Positions 10,861 through 21,208 of a DNA stretch of 64,000 bases are shown piece after piece. Under the pieces are notes generated by a model. The model saw nothing but the letters and a program-made list of their open reading frames with translations. It made no database searches and was not told the DNA's origin. Each line of letters starts with the position of its first letter. The first letter of the stretch is position 1. The stretch lies in NCBI GenBank assembly GCA_018136815.1, contig CM030933.1, positions 7,380,676 through 7,444,675 of the forward strand, read 5' to 3'. This DNA comes from Isochrysis galbana (Eukaryota; Haptophyta; Isochrysidales; Isochrysidaceae). Position numbers and translations under genes: made by a program.

Positions 10861-11794
10861 CTATTGCGGCGGACGTGGCGGCGGCATTCCGGGCGGCGGC
10901 ATGCGCGGCGGCGGCATGCCGGGTCGCATTCCCGGCGGCATGCCCATGCCAGGTGGTGGCATACCCATGCCAGGGCGCATTCCCATGGGCGGCATGCCTC
11001 CAGGCGGCATGCCCATTGGAGGGCGCATGCCCATCATTCCTGGCGGCATGCCAGGCGGTGGCATGCCAGGCGGTGGCATGCCCGGCCGCATGCCGGGTGG
11101 CGGCATGCCGGGTGGCGGCATTCCCGGTAGCGGCATACCGGGTCGCATGCCAGGAGGCGGCATGCCGGGAGGCGGCATGCCGGGCGGCGGCATGCCTGCG
11201 GGCGGCCCAGCTTGCGCTCCTCCGGGAGGCGGCGGCGCGGGCCTTCCGGGATACATTTGGGGCGCCGCGCTCACAGCTTGCTGAGGCTGCATCTGGCCCA
11301 TGCCCGGGCCACCAACTCCACGGACAGGGCCTGCGAGACCCGCCGGCGCTGTCTGTGGTGTAATTGCCATCCCTCGACCTGCGGCCTTGGCCACGCCCGG
11401 CCCGCCCTCGGCGCCTGCAATGGGTTTACGCCTGTCATCCTGAGGGGGCGGGCCCTCAACCGACATGGACACAACTGCCTCGCCACGAATGAGAATCAGT
11501 CCGAGCGTCCGCTTCTCCTCTCGCTCTTCTTTCTTGCCTGAAGATGGGCGGGATCCCAATGGTGCATCATAATCGGGAGGGCAACATATTCAGCGCACTG
11601 TGTACCCTGTTTTCCTGTACAGCGTAGCTCTGCAACGTCTCATGCATGGGCTAGCACACACCCTTGACCGTCACTTTGCGAAACTCCTCAGTATCCGCAA
11701 GGATCAAGTTCATGTACTTGTCGAAAGCCATGAACTTTCCCACGAATGTGCGCGAGTCCTGGATGGTGATCCTCATGCGGAAGTTGATGAGGGC
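10861..11794 (-). CDS. Small nuclear ribonucleoprotein SmB
   Basis: Two exons are clear: 11794-11662 and 11537-10861. The intron is in phase 1, with donor GTGTGT and acceptor TTCAG. Exon A gives the Sm1 motif ([39 protein letters not shown]). Exon B opens with [19 protein letters not shown] and [11 protein letters not shown], the Sm2 region typical of SmB/SmN. The tail is roughly 170 residues of PPPGM and PPGM repeats, the Pro/Met/Gly-rich tail expected of SmB. The protein belongs to the heptameric Sm ring on U1, U2, U4 and U5 snRNAs in the spliceosome. An acceptor (TATGTGCAG) lies just before ALINF, so the first few residues sit on an upstream exon that I could not place. Visible length is about 269 residues. 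Confidence 0.92.
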
Positions 11795-14339
11795 CTGCAC
11801 ATAGCAAGAGTCGATGTCAGATTGGGTGAGGGTAGACAGCGCAGAGTGCGGCGCAGAGCGCGGTGCAGTGCCGTTGATCCAGTGCGGGCCCTGAACGATA
11901 GCGTTCGACCGCTCAGCTCTCAGCAACCCTTCAGTTCTTGCATCTCTTTTCCTTACTCCATTCTCTGCAACTATTCCGGTTCCCTCTCTTCCCTTCCCAA
12001 CGCATGAGCCAGCTACTGCAGTTCCACATCTCCCCCTCCTCATTCTTGTGTCTCTCCGCCTGCACGAGCAGCACGGACGTGCGCTCTTCCCGCACGCGGG
12101 GAGAAGGCCGACTCCCCACGGCAGTTCCCCCGCCTTCCGCTCCCTCGCGCGCCAGCGCTTTCCTTCCCCAGGCCGCGCACCAGCATTTTGCCGCTGCGCG
12201 GGATTCCCTGCGCATGGATCGAAGTGGCCTGCAGCGGGGGGGGGGGGGGGGAGAGGTGGGGAGAGGGAGGGGCAGAGTGAGGATGAGGAAGAAGGGGAGG
12301 GGCGGAAGGGGGAGATAAAGCCGCTCGCTTCCGCTCCTCCAGGCCGCGCACCATGGCTCTCCGCCCACGCAGGAGGAGAGAGGAGGGAAGAGAGAGAGGA
12401 GAGCAGCCAGGCCGCCGCGCGGTGGGCCCTTGCGCGCGCGCGACGTGCGACGAGCGTAGAGCGGCAGTACCGGGGGGGGGGGGGGGGGAGCGGGGGCGGC
12501 GGATCAAGAATAATAAGTGGGGAAGGGGAGGCGGGGGGGGGGGGTTAGCGCGTTAGCGCAGGAAGCAGCTTTCTTATTTCGGGGGGGGGGGGGGGTTGCA
12601 GGTTGTAGGGGTTTCACTCCGATTTCACAGAGGTTTCACTCCACATTTGACTCCAAACGTCGGGGAGAAACCTCGGTGAACCCATGTTTGTGTAACTCCG
12701 GCCAGGAGCCGGTGGGCGCGTGGAACAACTCTGGCGGGTTCCACTACCACTACCACTACCGGTTTTTCGATGCTGCGCGAGCGATCGGTGGTGCGCTTGC
12801 GCTTGCGGCCCGCTGCTCTGGACTCTGGGTGCGAAAGGGTGGGGGTTACGACCACAGGCCGCACTAGGGCCACGCGAGCCCGCGCGCGCACATCAAGCTG
12901 ACCCCATCACTACCTCACTCTAGCTAGGGCTCAAGGTGTAGCCCTGAATCTAATTCTATATTCTTCAGATTTTTTTTTCCGGACGGGGTATTGGTATTGG
13001 GTGACTCTTGGGCGGGGGAGGAACCTAGCTGGGAAACACAGCAGGAGCGTCTCCAAACACAGTAAAAACAGGCTGTGTTTTACATTTACATTCGTACAAA
13101 CGTACAGCAACACAGCCAAACACAATCCAAAACACAGTGATACAGGAGGGGGGCCCTCGCCCCTCTCCCCCCCCCCACCCCCCCCGCACACCCCCTCTCT
13201 CTTCTCGCGAGCGTGGCCCGAGCGCGCCCCTCTCCCCCCCTTCCTCCTCAACACCATGTCTAGCTTCAACCCCAACCCCAGCCGTGCCTCGCGCGCACGC
13301 GATCACCTCGAAGGCGAGGCAGAGACTGACGCTTGCGATGGGGCGCTGGTCCGTGAGGTGCCCCCAGCCCTAGCTTCGCAGCGCTTTCAATGGGCAGCGT
13401 TGCTCAATGGAGCGCAAGGCCAAGGCTCGATTCGGAGGGGAGGGCTGCCGCGCAAGAAGAGGAGGAGGAGGAGGAGGAGGGCGGACGAGTTTCACTTTAA
13501 CTTTAACGATAGTTCGAACCCTTCCTTTGCCTTTGCGTAGTTTTGCGCTCTCTTTCCGTATTTCTTCGCGCATGACGAGCGATCGCGACCTCAGCCTTCG
13601 CCGCGCGGGGAGGGTTTGTTTATCGTATGATTCCGGAGTGTTTACGTTAGTCTTCTGAGCCCAAGGTCTTTGGTTTTTGGTTTCTTGTGAGTGATTTTGT
13701 AGCAAATTCGTCGAGTCCCTCCGTGTTCCCAAGCGAGTCCCCCCGAGTTCCCGAGTCTATATCCCGAGTCAGCGAGTCAGTACAAGTCAAGCACGCGCCT
13801 GAGCCACCCCCAGTCGCCTGCCACCACCCCCCACAAGCCTCCTTCCGCACTTCCGCGCCCTCCGTGCGTCGTGCGTCGTGCGTCGTGCGTCGTGCGTCGA
13901 TCACCATGCCCGTAGTCATCCCCGAGGAAAGCTCCATGAGCTCCCCGCAAGAACCGCGTCCCGCGCTAGCTGCCGGCGCGCCCTCGCAGGCAATCTCCAA
14001 GAGTGAGATCAGCCTTGCTTTGACGGCTACATGGAACACATATCTATCCAAAAATCTCGGGATGGTGATGAATCCTCAATCCTCAATCTCAATCTTGATT
14101 TGGACTTGGACTTGGTCAATTTTCACTTTTCACCCGTAGAAGTTAAAAGTTAAAAGTTAAAATAACTGTTTCTGTTTGACCGCCCGCTAACACGCTAACA
14201 CTGAGGCGCCCACGAGCCACGAGCAGAGCTCGGTTCAGTCGGCGGGCGAACATAAAGTTCGACCCGCAGAGCCGTCTCCGTCTCCTGTCTCCTGGGCCAA
14301 GCTGGTCGCGCCAGTGGCACTGTGGCACTGTGGCACTCC
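11795..14339. other. Region upstream of SmB, G runs, no confident gene
   Basis: It contains the unplaced first exon and promoter side of SmB. There are several G homopolymers (about 12238-12251, 12473-12488, 12535-12543, 12579-12594) and a C-rich stretch near 13170-13190. Plus-strand ATGs at 13256 (MSSFNPNPSRASRARDH) and 13906 (MPVVIPEESSMSSPQE) open short frames that could be first exons of broken genes, but neither has a recognisable domain. A degenerate terminus of the short retroelements (GTGTAGCCCTGAATC, then TTCAGATTTTTTTT) lies at about 12936-12978. Confidence 0.4.
13863..13899. repeat. GTGCGTC heptamer repeat
   Basis: Five near-perfect tandem copies of a 7-base unit (CGTGCGT) lie just upstream of the ATG at 13906. 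Simple tandem repeat; no function inferred. Confidence 0.75.
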
Positions 14340-14569
14340 AATGGCCAGTCGCGAGCGAGCCTGGAACACCCCCCGCGCCCCCCTAAGGGCCTGGGCAGGA
14401 AGCAGGAATGATGAATGCCCTGCCCCTGCCAGAGGCCAGAGGGCAGGGGCTGGGGTGTTGGGGTTGAATGTAGGGGCCCACACCCCGGGGGGGGGTCCGC
14501 GATCCGCGATGGCGATGGAGAGGGGGGGGCGCGAGGCCCCCATTGACCCCCACTTATAAAAGTAGGTTG
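14340..14569 (+). mobile_element. Short retroelement fragment with terminal hairpin
   Basis: It has the CCCCTGCC...GGCAGGGGCTGGGG inner hairpin and the GGCCCCCATTGACCCCCACTT...AAGTAGGTT terminal hairpin shared with other copies (compare 57050-57110 and 40380-40506). The 5' part is not recognisable. It carries the target copy of the small insertion at 14570-14621. Confidence 0.55.
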
Positions 14570-14621
14570 ATACCGTCTAGCAATAGGTGTGTAGCCCTGA
14601 ATCTTCAGACTCTTTTTTTAA
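14570..14621 (-). mobile_element. 52-bp retroelement insertion with 15-bp target duplication
   Basis: TATAAAAGTAGGTTG occurs at 14555-14569 and again at 14622-14636. Between them lie 52 bases containing GTGTGTAGCCCTGAATCTTCAGA and a T run, which is the A/T-run terminus of the short retroelement family (A run first on the minus strand). It looks like a severely truncated copy that keeps only this end. Confidence 0.7.
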
Positions 14622-14939
14622 TATAAAAGTAGGTTGGCGTTGCCACACCGACAATAGCACAGCTGACACGTCTACACGTCTACAATAGATCTCAACTTAG
14701 ACAACAAGATCCTGTTGAACTGGGCTATAAGTTCTAAGTAGAGCTAGCCGAGAAAAGGGGGGGGGGGGGGGGGGAGGGGCCGGTCGCTCAAACGTCTCAT
14801 CCAAGCGGTCCGATCGCCGCTCAAGCGCGCGGCCCCCGGACTCGGTGTCTCTTCTCCTCCCTCCCCTCTCTCGCTTCGTCCCCATTCCCCCACCCCCACC
14901 CCCACCCACGCGCGCGCTTTCAGATTGGACAGCAGCGGC

Positions 14940-16729
14940 ATGGCCTCCGCAAGGCAGCGCAAGGTGTCAGAGCTCCGGCCAAAGACGGCCATCGCATTCA
15001 AGCAAGACGTCCTCGTCTCCGAGGCGGCCAAGAAGATGCAGGCAGCCAACACGGACTCGGCCATCGTGCTCAGCGACGATGGCTCGCTTGCGGGCATCTT
15101 CACCGACTCTGATGTCGTCTCTAAGGTACGCCGCAGATCCGAATCAGGCTGCAGACTGCGACCTTAAGGTCGTGGCTGGGCATCCTCCATGGGCGCATGC
15201 CTGCCCTGCTCAGCATTCACCGCACCTCTCAGGTTCTTGCGGCTGGAGCCAGCGCGGGCGTCATGACCGTGGCAGAAGCCATGACGCGCAATCCGCGCTG
15301 CGTCAACGAGTCCGACGCGGCAGTCGACGCCCTCTGCCTCATGGTGGAACACCGTTTCCGCCATCTTCCGGTGAGGGCGCGCAGCTCCCCTGGGCTTCTC
15401 CTTGCTGCTAGCACCTTGCTGGGTGCCGTCTGAGAGCTCGATTCTCCCATTTACCAGGTGCTTGGTCCCACCGGTAGCGTTGTCGGCATCCTCGATATGC
15501 GTGGATGCCTCTATGACGCAATCGCTCGCCTCGAGCGTCACCTTTCCCATGCAACAAATGCCTTGTCTGGAGCAATGGCCCGTTCGGGGCTTTCGTCAGC
15601 GGCATCGGCCCCCATGGTTGACAGCCTGGTATCCAAGCTCTTCGCGCCCACCCTCTCGGAGACCCTCGGCGAGACCCTTGGCGCCGTCTCCATACCGTCC
15701 GACTCGACCATCACCGAGGCGGCGATTGTGGTGAAGCAGCGGTGTGGAGCTGTGCTTGTGCACGAGCCAGGCTCACCGACTGGCATCGCAGGCATCCTTA
15801 CCTCGAAGGACCTCCTATTCCGCTCGGTGGCCAAAGACGGTGATCCAACAAACACAGTCGACGCAATCATGACGCGCAACCCCGACTGTATGGAGGCCTC
15901 GTCCACCGTGCTCCAAGCGCTCCATCAACTCCAATACGGCGGCTATCGCCACGTGCCCGTCACGTGCAAGGGCGAGCCGCTTGGAGTCCTCGACGTGCTT
16001 CAGCTGATCGAGGCGGCGCTCGCCAAGCAGCGCGAGCATGCTAATGCCCTTGAACAGGCATCAGCCTCCCCTGGCCCGTCCTGGCGGGGCTTTTGGGACA
16101 ACGCTGAGTCGCTCATTGACCAGCCCGCTTACGTGCCTCCTACCCGGCGCACTCTGGGCGACATCCACAATCTTCCATCTATCTCTTCCTCGTTGCCCGG
16201 TTCGACGCATGAGGCCTCGTCGGAGCCAGGGGCGTGCAACAAGCGTGTCACAGCAGACTCCTGCACGGAAGGATCGCTCAGTGGTAAGAGCACGGGCGTC
16301 GAAGGCAACTTCCTCTTCAAGGTAGCCGATGATGGCACCGTGCATCGCGTTCAGAACCCGGGCACGTCTATCGCCTCGTTGCGTGCTGCCGTCCTGGCAA
16401 GGCTCAATGTGCCCGCTGCATTGGCAGCTACGACATCCATTCTTTACGAGGACGATGAGGCGGACCGCGTCGTCCTCACGAGCGATGAGGAGCTCCGCGA
16501 AGCCGTCAGAGCAGCACGTCAAGCGGGGCGCGACCGCATCGTGCTCCACGTGAAGCGCTTGGGTGCGGCACCCACCAAGCAAGCCAGCGCTCCGGCAGTG
16601 TCTGCGCATCCCGGGTCGCAACAGGCTAAGCAGCCCCTCTCTGCGCATGAGCGGGTGTTTCTCATTGGTTCCGCCGCCGTGATGGGCACCATTGCCGTCA
16701 CGGTGGGCGCGCTCTCACGTGCACGTTAA
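14940..16729 (+). CDS. CBS/PB1 domain protein with C-terminal membrane anchor
   Basis: Three exons, 14940-15125, 15233-15370 and 15458-16729, join in frame (62, 46 and 423 codons). Donors are GTACGC and GTGAGG; acceptors are CTCAG and ACCAG. The 531-residue product has four CBS motifs: TAIAFKQDVLVSEAAKKM, EAMTRNPRCVNESDAAVDA, SIPSDSTITEAAIVVKQ and AIMTRNPDCMEASSTVLQA. These form two Bateman modules that bind adenosyl ligands in known members. A PB1 domain follows (NFLFKVADDGTVHRVQ to IVLHVKRLG), then a final hydrophobic stretch (VFLIGSAAVMGTIAVTVGAL). This order matches plant CBSCBSPB proteins and fungal Mug70. The ATG at 14940 is preceded by a TTTCAG that might be an intron end, so a further 5' exon is possible. 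Precise role unknown. Confidence 0.93.
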
Positions 16730-16949
16730 TAAGTGTCCTCCTCGTCGATCTTGTAATTCATCGCGGGGCGCGCTGTCGATCATCGAGGAGATGCTCGGAG
16801 CGCGGCTGCCCTAACCTTGGTCTGCACTGGTATATTCGAATTTTAGGGATATTTTTATGTGATGATAGCGTTACGTGCGTGCAGCGCCTCACCTTAATCA
16901 GCAAAATATGTGGCCTATGTGAGATGTGAGATCCGAGCTGCTATGAATG

Positions 16950-17700
16950 AAAAAAAAATCTGAAGATTCTGGGCTACACACCTACTATACTAGGGTACCC
17001 CCCTATCTACACTGACATCGCCCGCCTCCTCCACTGGACGGCGCACGTTAAAGCTCTACAAGCGAAATGGATACTAAACTACCTCAACGCGAGAAAGGCC
17101 ATATGGAAACACGCGCTGGACGCGTGGCGCGTGGTTCTGTCGGACCGGGCTCGGCCGCGGAGCCGTCCTCTCCACGGTACCCCTGAAGACGCTCACCCAT
17201 AGCATAAGAGGGAACCCAGCACTGCCGGCGTTCTGGAAGGACGCCCTGACAAACTTTAGGTCCCCGGAAATCCGCCGCTCACGCCTCACGAGAGCAGGAG
17301 CACTATCACAACCGCTTTGGCACAACCCTCACGAATCGCCACCGATCAAACGCGCAGCGTGGATCAGCCTATGGGAATCCTACAAACGCATGTCGCCCAC
17401 AACGTTTTCAAAGACGAGATTCACGACGCCATACACGCGTGAAGAGTGCGCACAATACCTGGATCACCTCCCCGAAATCTTCGTACACGAAGGGAAAAAA
17501 TAAACAAGTCGGAATTCCTTAACTCGTGGCTCGTGGGAGCGCGTAGTGCAACAAGCCTCGCGCCTTCTCAACGTAGCGAGACAATCCCCGCCACCCGACC
17601 CGGCCCCCTCTGCAGCACGGCCGAAGGCGCCGGGCGACACATAGATGTCAACGAACTCCGCCCATTGTTTGAAACAAACGACGACAACGAACGCTAATTC
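16950..17700 (+). mobile_element. LINE fragment (3' part of an RT-bearing ORF)
   Basis: It starts with an A run and TCTGAAGATTCTGGGCTACACACC. From about 17010 the plus strand encodes, with frame breaks, a sequence matching the LINE piece at 28816-29733: a region like RLLHWTAHVKALQAKW, LNYLNARKAIWKHALDAW, GRGAVLSTVP, then YLDHLPEIFVHEG. This is the region downstream of the reverse transcriptase fingers and palm in non-LTR elements. It is degenerate and lacks the catalytic motifs. Confidence 0.75.
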
Positions 17701-17789
17701 CAAGTACCAAGTAGCAAACTCGCAGCACTACTAGAGCGTCTAAAAATAACGCATATAGTACAACAAAAAAGCAACACCGGACTTGGACT

Positions 17790-18120
17790 TGGACTTAGCG
17801 ACCAAGGATAACAATTGACCACGGGGGACAATATGCCCCCACCCGAGAAATCCAATGGGGAAAGCCGGAAGGCCGGGCCCCCACACAGGGACGGACTTGA
17901 CCCGAGGCCACCACAGATGCAGCACAAGAGGCCTGCCCCACCCCTCCCCCAAGCGCGAGGCCCAAAGTAGTGTACATGGGCCGACCCCCCAAAACCGAAG
18001 AAAAAGGAACGAGGGGGAGCGGGAGGGGGAGCGGCGGTAGGGGTATAGGCGATGACGTCGGGATCGCGGGAGAGTGTGTGACACTAGTAGCTTAGCGGGC
18101 ACCTTCAAGAATTTTTTTTT
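17790..18120 (-). mobile_element. Short retroelement, A-run end
   Basis: On the minus strand it begins with nine A, then TTCTTGAAGGTGCCCGCTAAGC, ATCGCCTATACCCC, and a conserved GTACACTAC...GGCC...GGGGCAGGCC block. This is the same order as in the complete copy at 53487-54319. The other end is not recognisable. It lies tail-to-tail with the LINE fragment at 16950-17700. Confidence 0.65.
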
Positions 18121-18189
18121 AGGTTTGGATTTGAGCAGGCCCGCTTAGTCTCATCACAAGCACTGACGAGTTGCTCGGCGACTCACGAC

Positions 18190-19648
18190 TCACAAACTGC
18201 TCGTTCCCCTCATCCGTTTGTACCGTCTGCGCAAACGCCCTGCTCTCAATTCCGCGTCGACTCCCACTGAGGAGTGTTGACGAACCTCCGCAGCCCAACG
18301 CACCAGCCGAGTTTCACCTGCTCCACGGTTGCCTTCGGCCAGCTGACCGTCTTGCCCCCGCTCGGCGCCATGGCTTTCTATGTTGCTGGCAATATCCAAT
18401 GCGTCCTCGGCCTCGGCCGTCGCAATCCTTCTTCTGCGGTCTGGTCGGCGCTTTCGCTCCCTCTGAGCAGTTGACTGTTCTCGTTCCAACTCATTGGCTA
18501 TTGCACGGATGTCAACACCTGCACTCTCAAGCTGGATCCCTTCGACTAACCGGCGCCACAGATCGACGATTCCCGCACCCGTTCGCGAGGAGCACATGGG
18601 GACGTCGCCACCGGCATATGCGGGGTGGTGCTGCGAAACCTCCGCGTGAACAAGGGCATTGGTTCGTGCGAGGTCAAGAGGTGACAATAGGTCGGCCTTG
18701 GTGAGGATCACGTGAAAGGGCCGCTCTAGCCGGTCGAGAGTCGCCATGAAAGTATGGTCATCCTCAGTAATGCCAAGAGGAGCCTCGATCAGCACAAAGA
18801 CGCAGCGCAGCCTCGAGGCACGCTTCAGATAGGAAAGAGTGAGGGCTGACCACGCCCGCCGCTGTTTGAGTGGCGTGTCCTCGAGCGGCCCATAGCCAGG
18901 TAGATCGGTGAGCACCTGCATGGCACGGATGTGGGCCTCTTGAAATTGCGCGAAAACACACGTGGGCCGATGGAAAGTATGGTTGCGATGGACGAGGCGG
19001 TAGCCATGCTCCCGAAACATGTGGCAATTGGATGCGTATGTGGGGAAGCGCACCATGACGGAGTCACCGTAGCCTGCCTCACAGATCTCAAAGAACTGGA
19101 TCGACTTGGTCCAGCCCGAACGTGCCGCGACGGAAGCCGTGCCGGGACCCGGCTTGATGCCGCATAATGCGTTGAGGAGCGATGACTTGCCCGTGTTGGA
19201 GCGGCCAGTCAACGCGATCTCAGGAAGCACCATCGCCAACGGCAGCTCCTACGCATTGGGAGAGGCTGGTGCACTCCTTAGTCCATCTGGCCAGCTGGCG
19301 CGGTCGCGTCTGCTGTGCAATGGATCTGGCTGATCTCACCGGCACTTGGTCCTGCGCCGTGAGCATCGCGCCCACGAGCGATGCGCTGCACGTGTACCTC
19401 CTCCGCAGGCTCGACTGCTTCGGGTTGTAGCCTCCCTTCCTGCGGCCGAGGCCGAGCCTCTCGATGTCTTGCATCACGTCGAGGTCAAGCGCAGCGTCGT
19501 CAAAGCGGTCGAGTCTAGCGGTCCAGTCCTCGCATGCCGACACCGCCGCGCTCCCCGCCCGCCCCGAGCGGCCGCGAGCCAGCCATACCAGCGGCGGCGC
19601 GAGGCGGCCGGCGGCCCGCGTGCTGAGCATCCGCCGCCGCCACGCCAA
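18190..19648 (-). CDS. EngB/YihA-type GTPase, organelle-targeted
   Basis: Exon 1 is 19648-19340 (103 codons) and exon 2 is 19248-18190. The 91-bp intron (GTGAGA...GTAG) keeps phase 0. Exon 1 begins MAWRRRMLSTRAAGRLAPP, rich in Arg, Ser and Ala with no acidic residue, a mitochondrial or plastid presequence. Exon 2 has all G motifs of the TrmE-Era-EngA-EngB GTPases: GRSNTGKSS (P-loop), DLPGYG (G3), TKADLL (G4) and SSRTGAG (G5). EngB proteins assist large ribosomal subunit assembly in bacteria and organelles, so an organellar ribosome role is inferred. The G domain ends near RRLVEGIQ. About 110 basic, charged residues follow as an unusual C-terminal tail, which could include unrecognised intron sequence. 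Confidence 0.9.
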
Positions 19649-19771
19649 GAGGGAATGGAGAATGGGGAGCCTACTTTAAATTTTACTAGTACTACTAGAA
19701 AAGTTGTCGTTTGACCTCATGTAACAGTAGGGCTGATTTTATATTTTATAGCTACATGGCATGATGGCATG

Positions 19772-20080
19772 GGATGAGGGAGGGAGAGGAGCAGGGAGAG
19801 GAGCAGGGAGAGGAGGATAAGGGAGAGGAGGAGGGAGAGGAGGAGGAGGGAGAGGAGCAGGGAGAGGAGATGCAGGGAGAGGAGCAGGGAGAGGGGGAGC
19901 AGGGAGAGGAGCAGGGAGAGGGAGAGGGAGAGGAGGAGCGGGAGCAGCGAGAGGGAGAGGAGCAGGGAGAGGAGAAGCAGGGAGAGGAGCAGGGAGAGGA
20001 GGAGCAGGGAGAGGAGGAGCAGGGAGAGGAGCAGGGAGAGGAGGACCAGGGAGAGGAGGAGCGGAGGAGCAGGCAGGCAG
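19772..20080. repeat. GGAGAGGAGCAG minisatellite
   Basis: About 300 bases of a roughly 12-15 base unit (GGGAGAGGAGCAG and GGGAGAGGAGGAG). The strands are purine-only and pyrimidine-only. The Glu/Gly and Leu/Ser frames across it are not taken as genes. Confidence 0.9.
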
Positions 20081-21208
20081 AGAGGCTGCAACCTCAGGTT
20101 TGGTTGGTTTTTCACAAATGCCCCGTGAAATAATATAAAAAATGTATATAATAATATATAATATGTATCTTCGCCAGATTTCTAAGCAGCGCAGTTGGTG
20201 CGGTCAACTCTGCAACTACTTGTTCAAGGGCACTGGCCACCTGTGTAGAGGCCTCGTCTAGAGCGCACCTTGCGCGGTTGCGAAGTTCTAGGACGTGAGC
20301 GTGAGCCTGCACCACCTGGCATGCATGCAGCGCAATACTGACCAGCTACTTGTCAGCTACTTGCCAGTTATATTATATATTATTATTACACTATATATAT
20401 AGACTATATGGAGCACGCCCATTTACAGTAACACATGGAGCTCAGAGCACTCAACTGTCGCGAAGTCGCGAAGCACCTTCAAAGGTGCTTCCTGCCGCCA
20501 CTTAAGAGTTAGCGGTTTGTGCTGGTTTGTCGTTTGTTATTCATCAATAGTAAATATATCATGAGCTTCAATCTTCAATCATTAATCATTAGAAAATGCG
20601 CATATATTGTGCATACAGTGTACAGTGCGTATACTTATATATACGGCACAAAAGTGGGTGTGCATTATACGTATAGACATAGATAGACCATCTAGGTCCA
20701 CAATGCACAGTACGAAAGTGTGAAGAGGCTGAGCGGAGCTAGAAAGGGCTCCTTGGGATGTACGGAAACTTCTACAATCCAAAAACAAAATATGGCCGAA
20801 CCTTCCGCCGAAAGAGGCGAGGCGGCCAACACCAGGGAGAGCGATACCGGGGGGGGGAGTTGAGAGACGGGCTGTGTGGAAGGAGAGGAACAATTCGCGA
20901 GATACCCGTGGATACATCTGTCTCAGAGTGGCGGACCACGGCACGAGAGCGCAGAGAGGTAGACAGCGAGGGAGGAAAAAAGAAAGGAAGGACGAGAGAT
21001 CGTGACGAGGGAGAGTGAGAGAAGAGAGAGAGAGAGAAGAGAAGAGAGAGGGAGAGAGAGAGAGAGAGAGACTCGGAGGAGCAAGAATCACAAGGGAAGA
21101 GAACCGTCAGCAAGGAGGAGAGACTTCGGCAGATTACTGAAGAGAGAGAGAAAATTAGAAAGAAGAGCCCCCTTCTCTCCTTCCCCCCCCCCTCCCCCCT
21201 TGCTCTCG
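20081..21208. other. Intergenic and 5' leader of the cyclase gene
   Basis: AT-rich short repeats lie at 20140-20165 and 20375-20405. A GA-rich stretch at about 21010-21070 sits in the leader before the cyclase ATG. A minus-strand frame at 20165-20315 (VLELRNRARCALDEASTQ) has helical character but no domain that I recognise. Confidence 0.4.

Noticed and set aside
10741-11284. Plus-strand His/Arg- and Gly/Met-rich ORFs
   Set aside because: They are antisense to the PPPGM repeat tail of SmB, which has a clear family match.
19717-20133. Glu/Gly-rich and Leu/Ser-rich ORFs
   Set aside because: Translation of the GGAGAGGAGCAG minisatellite.
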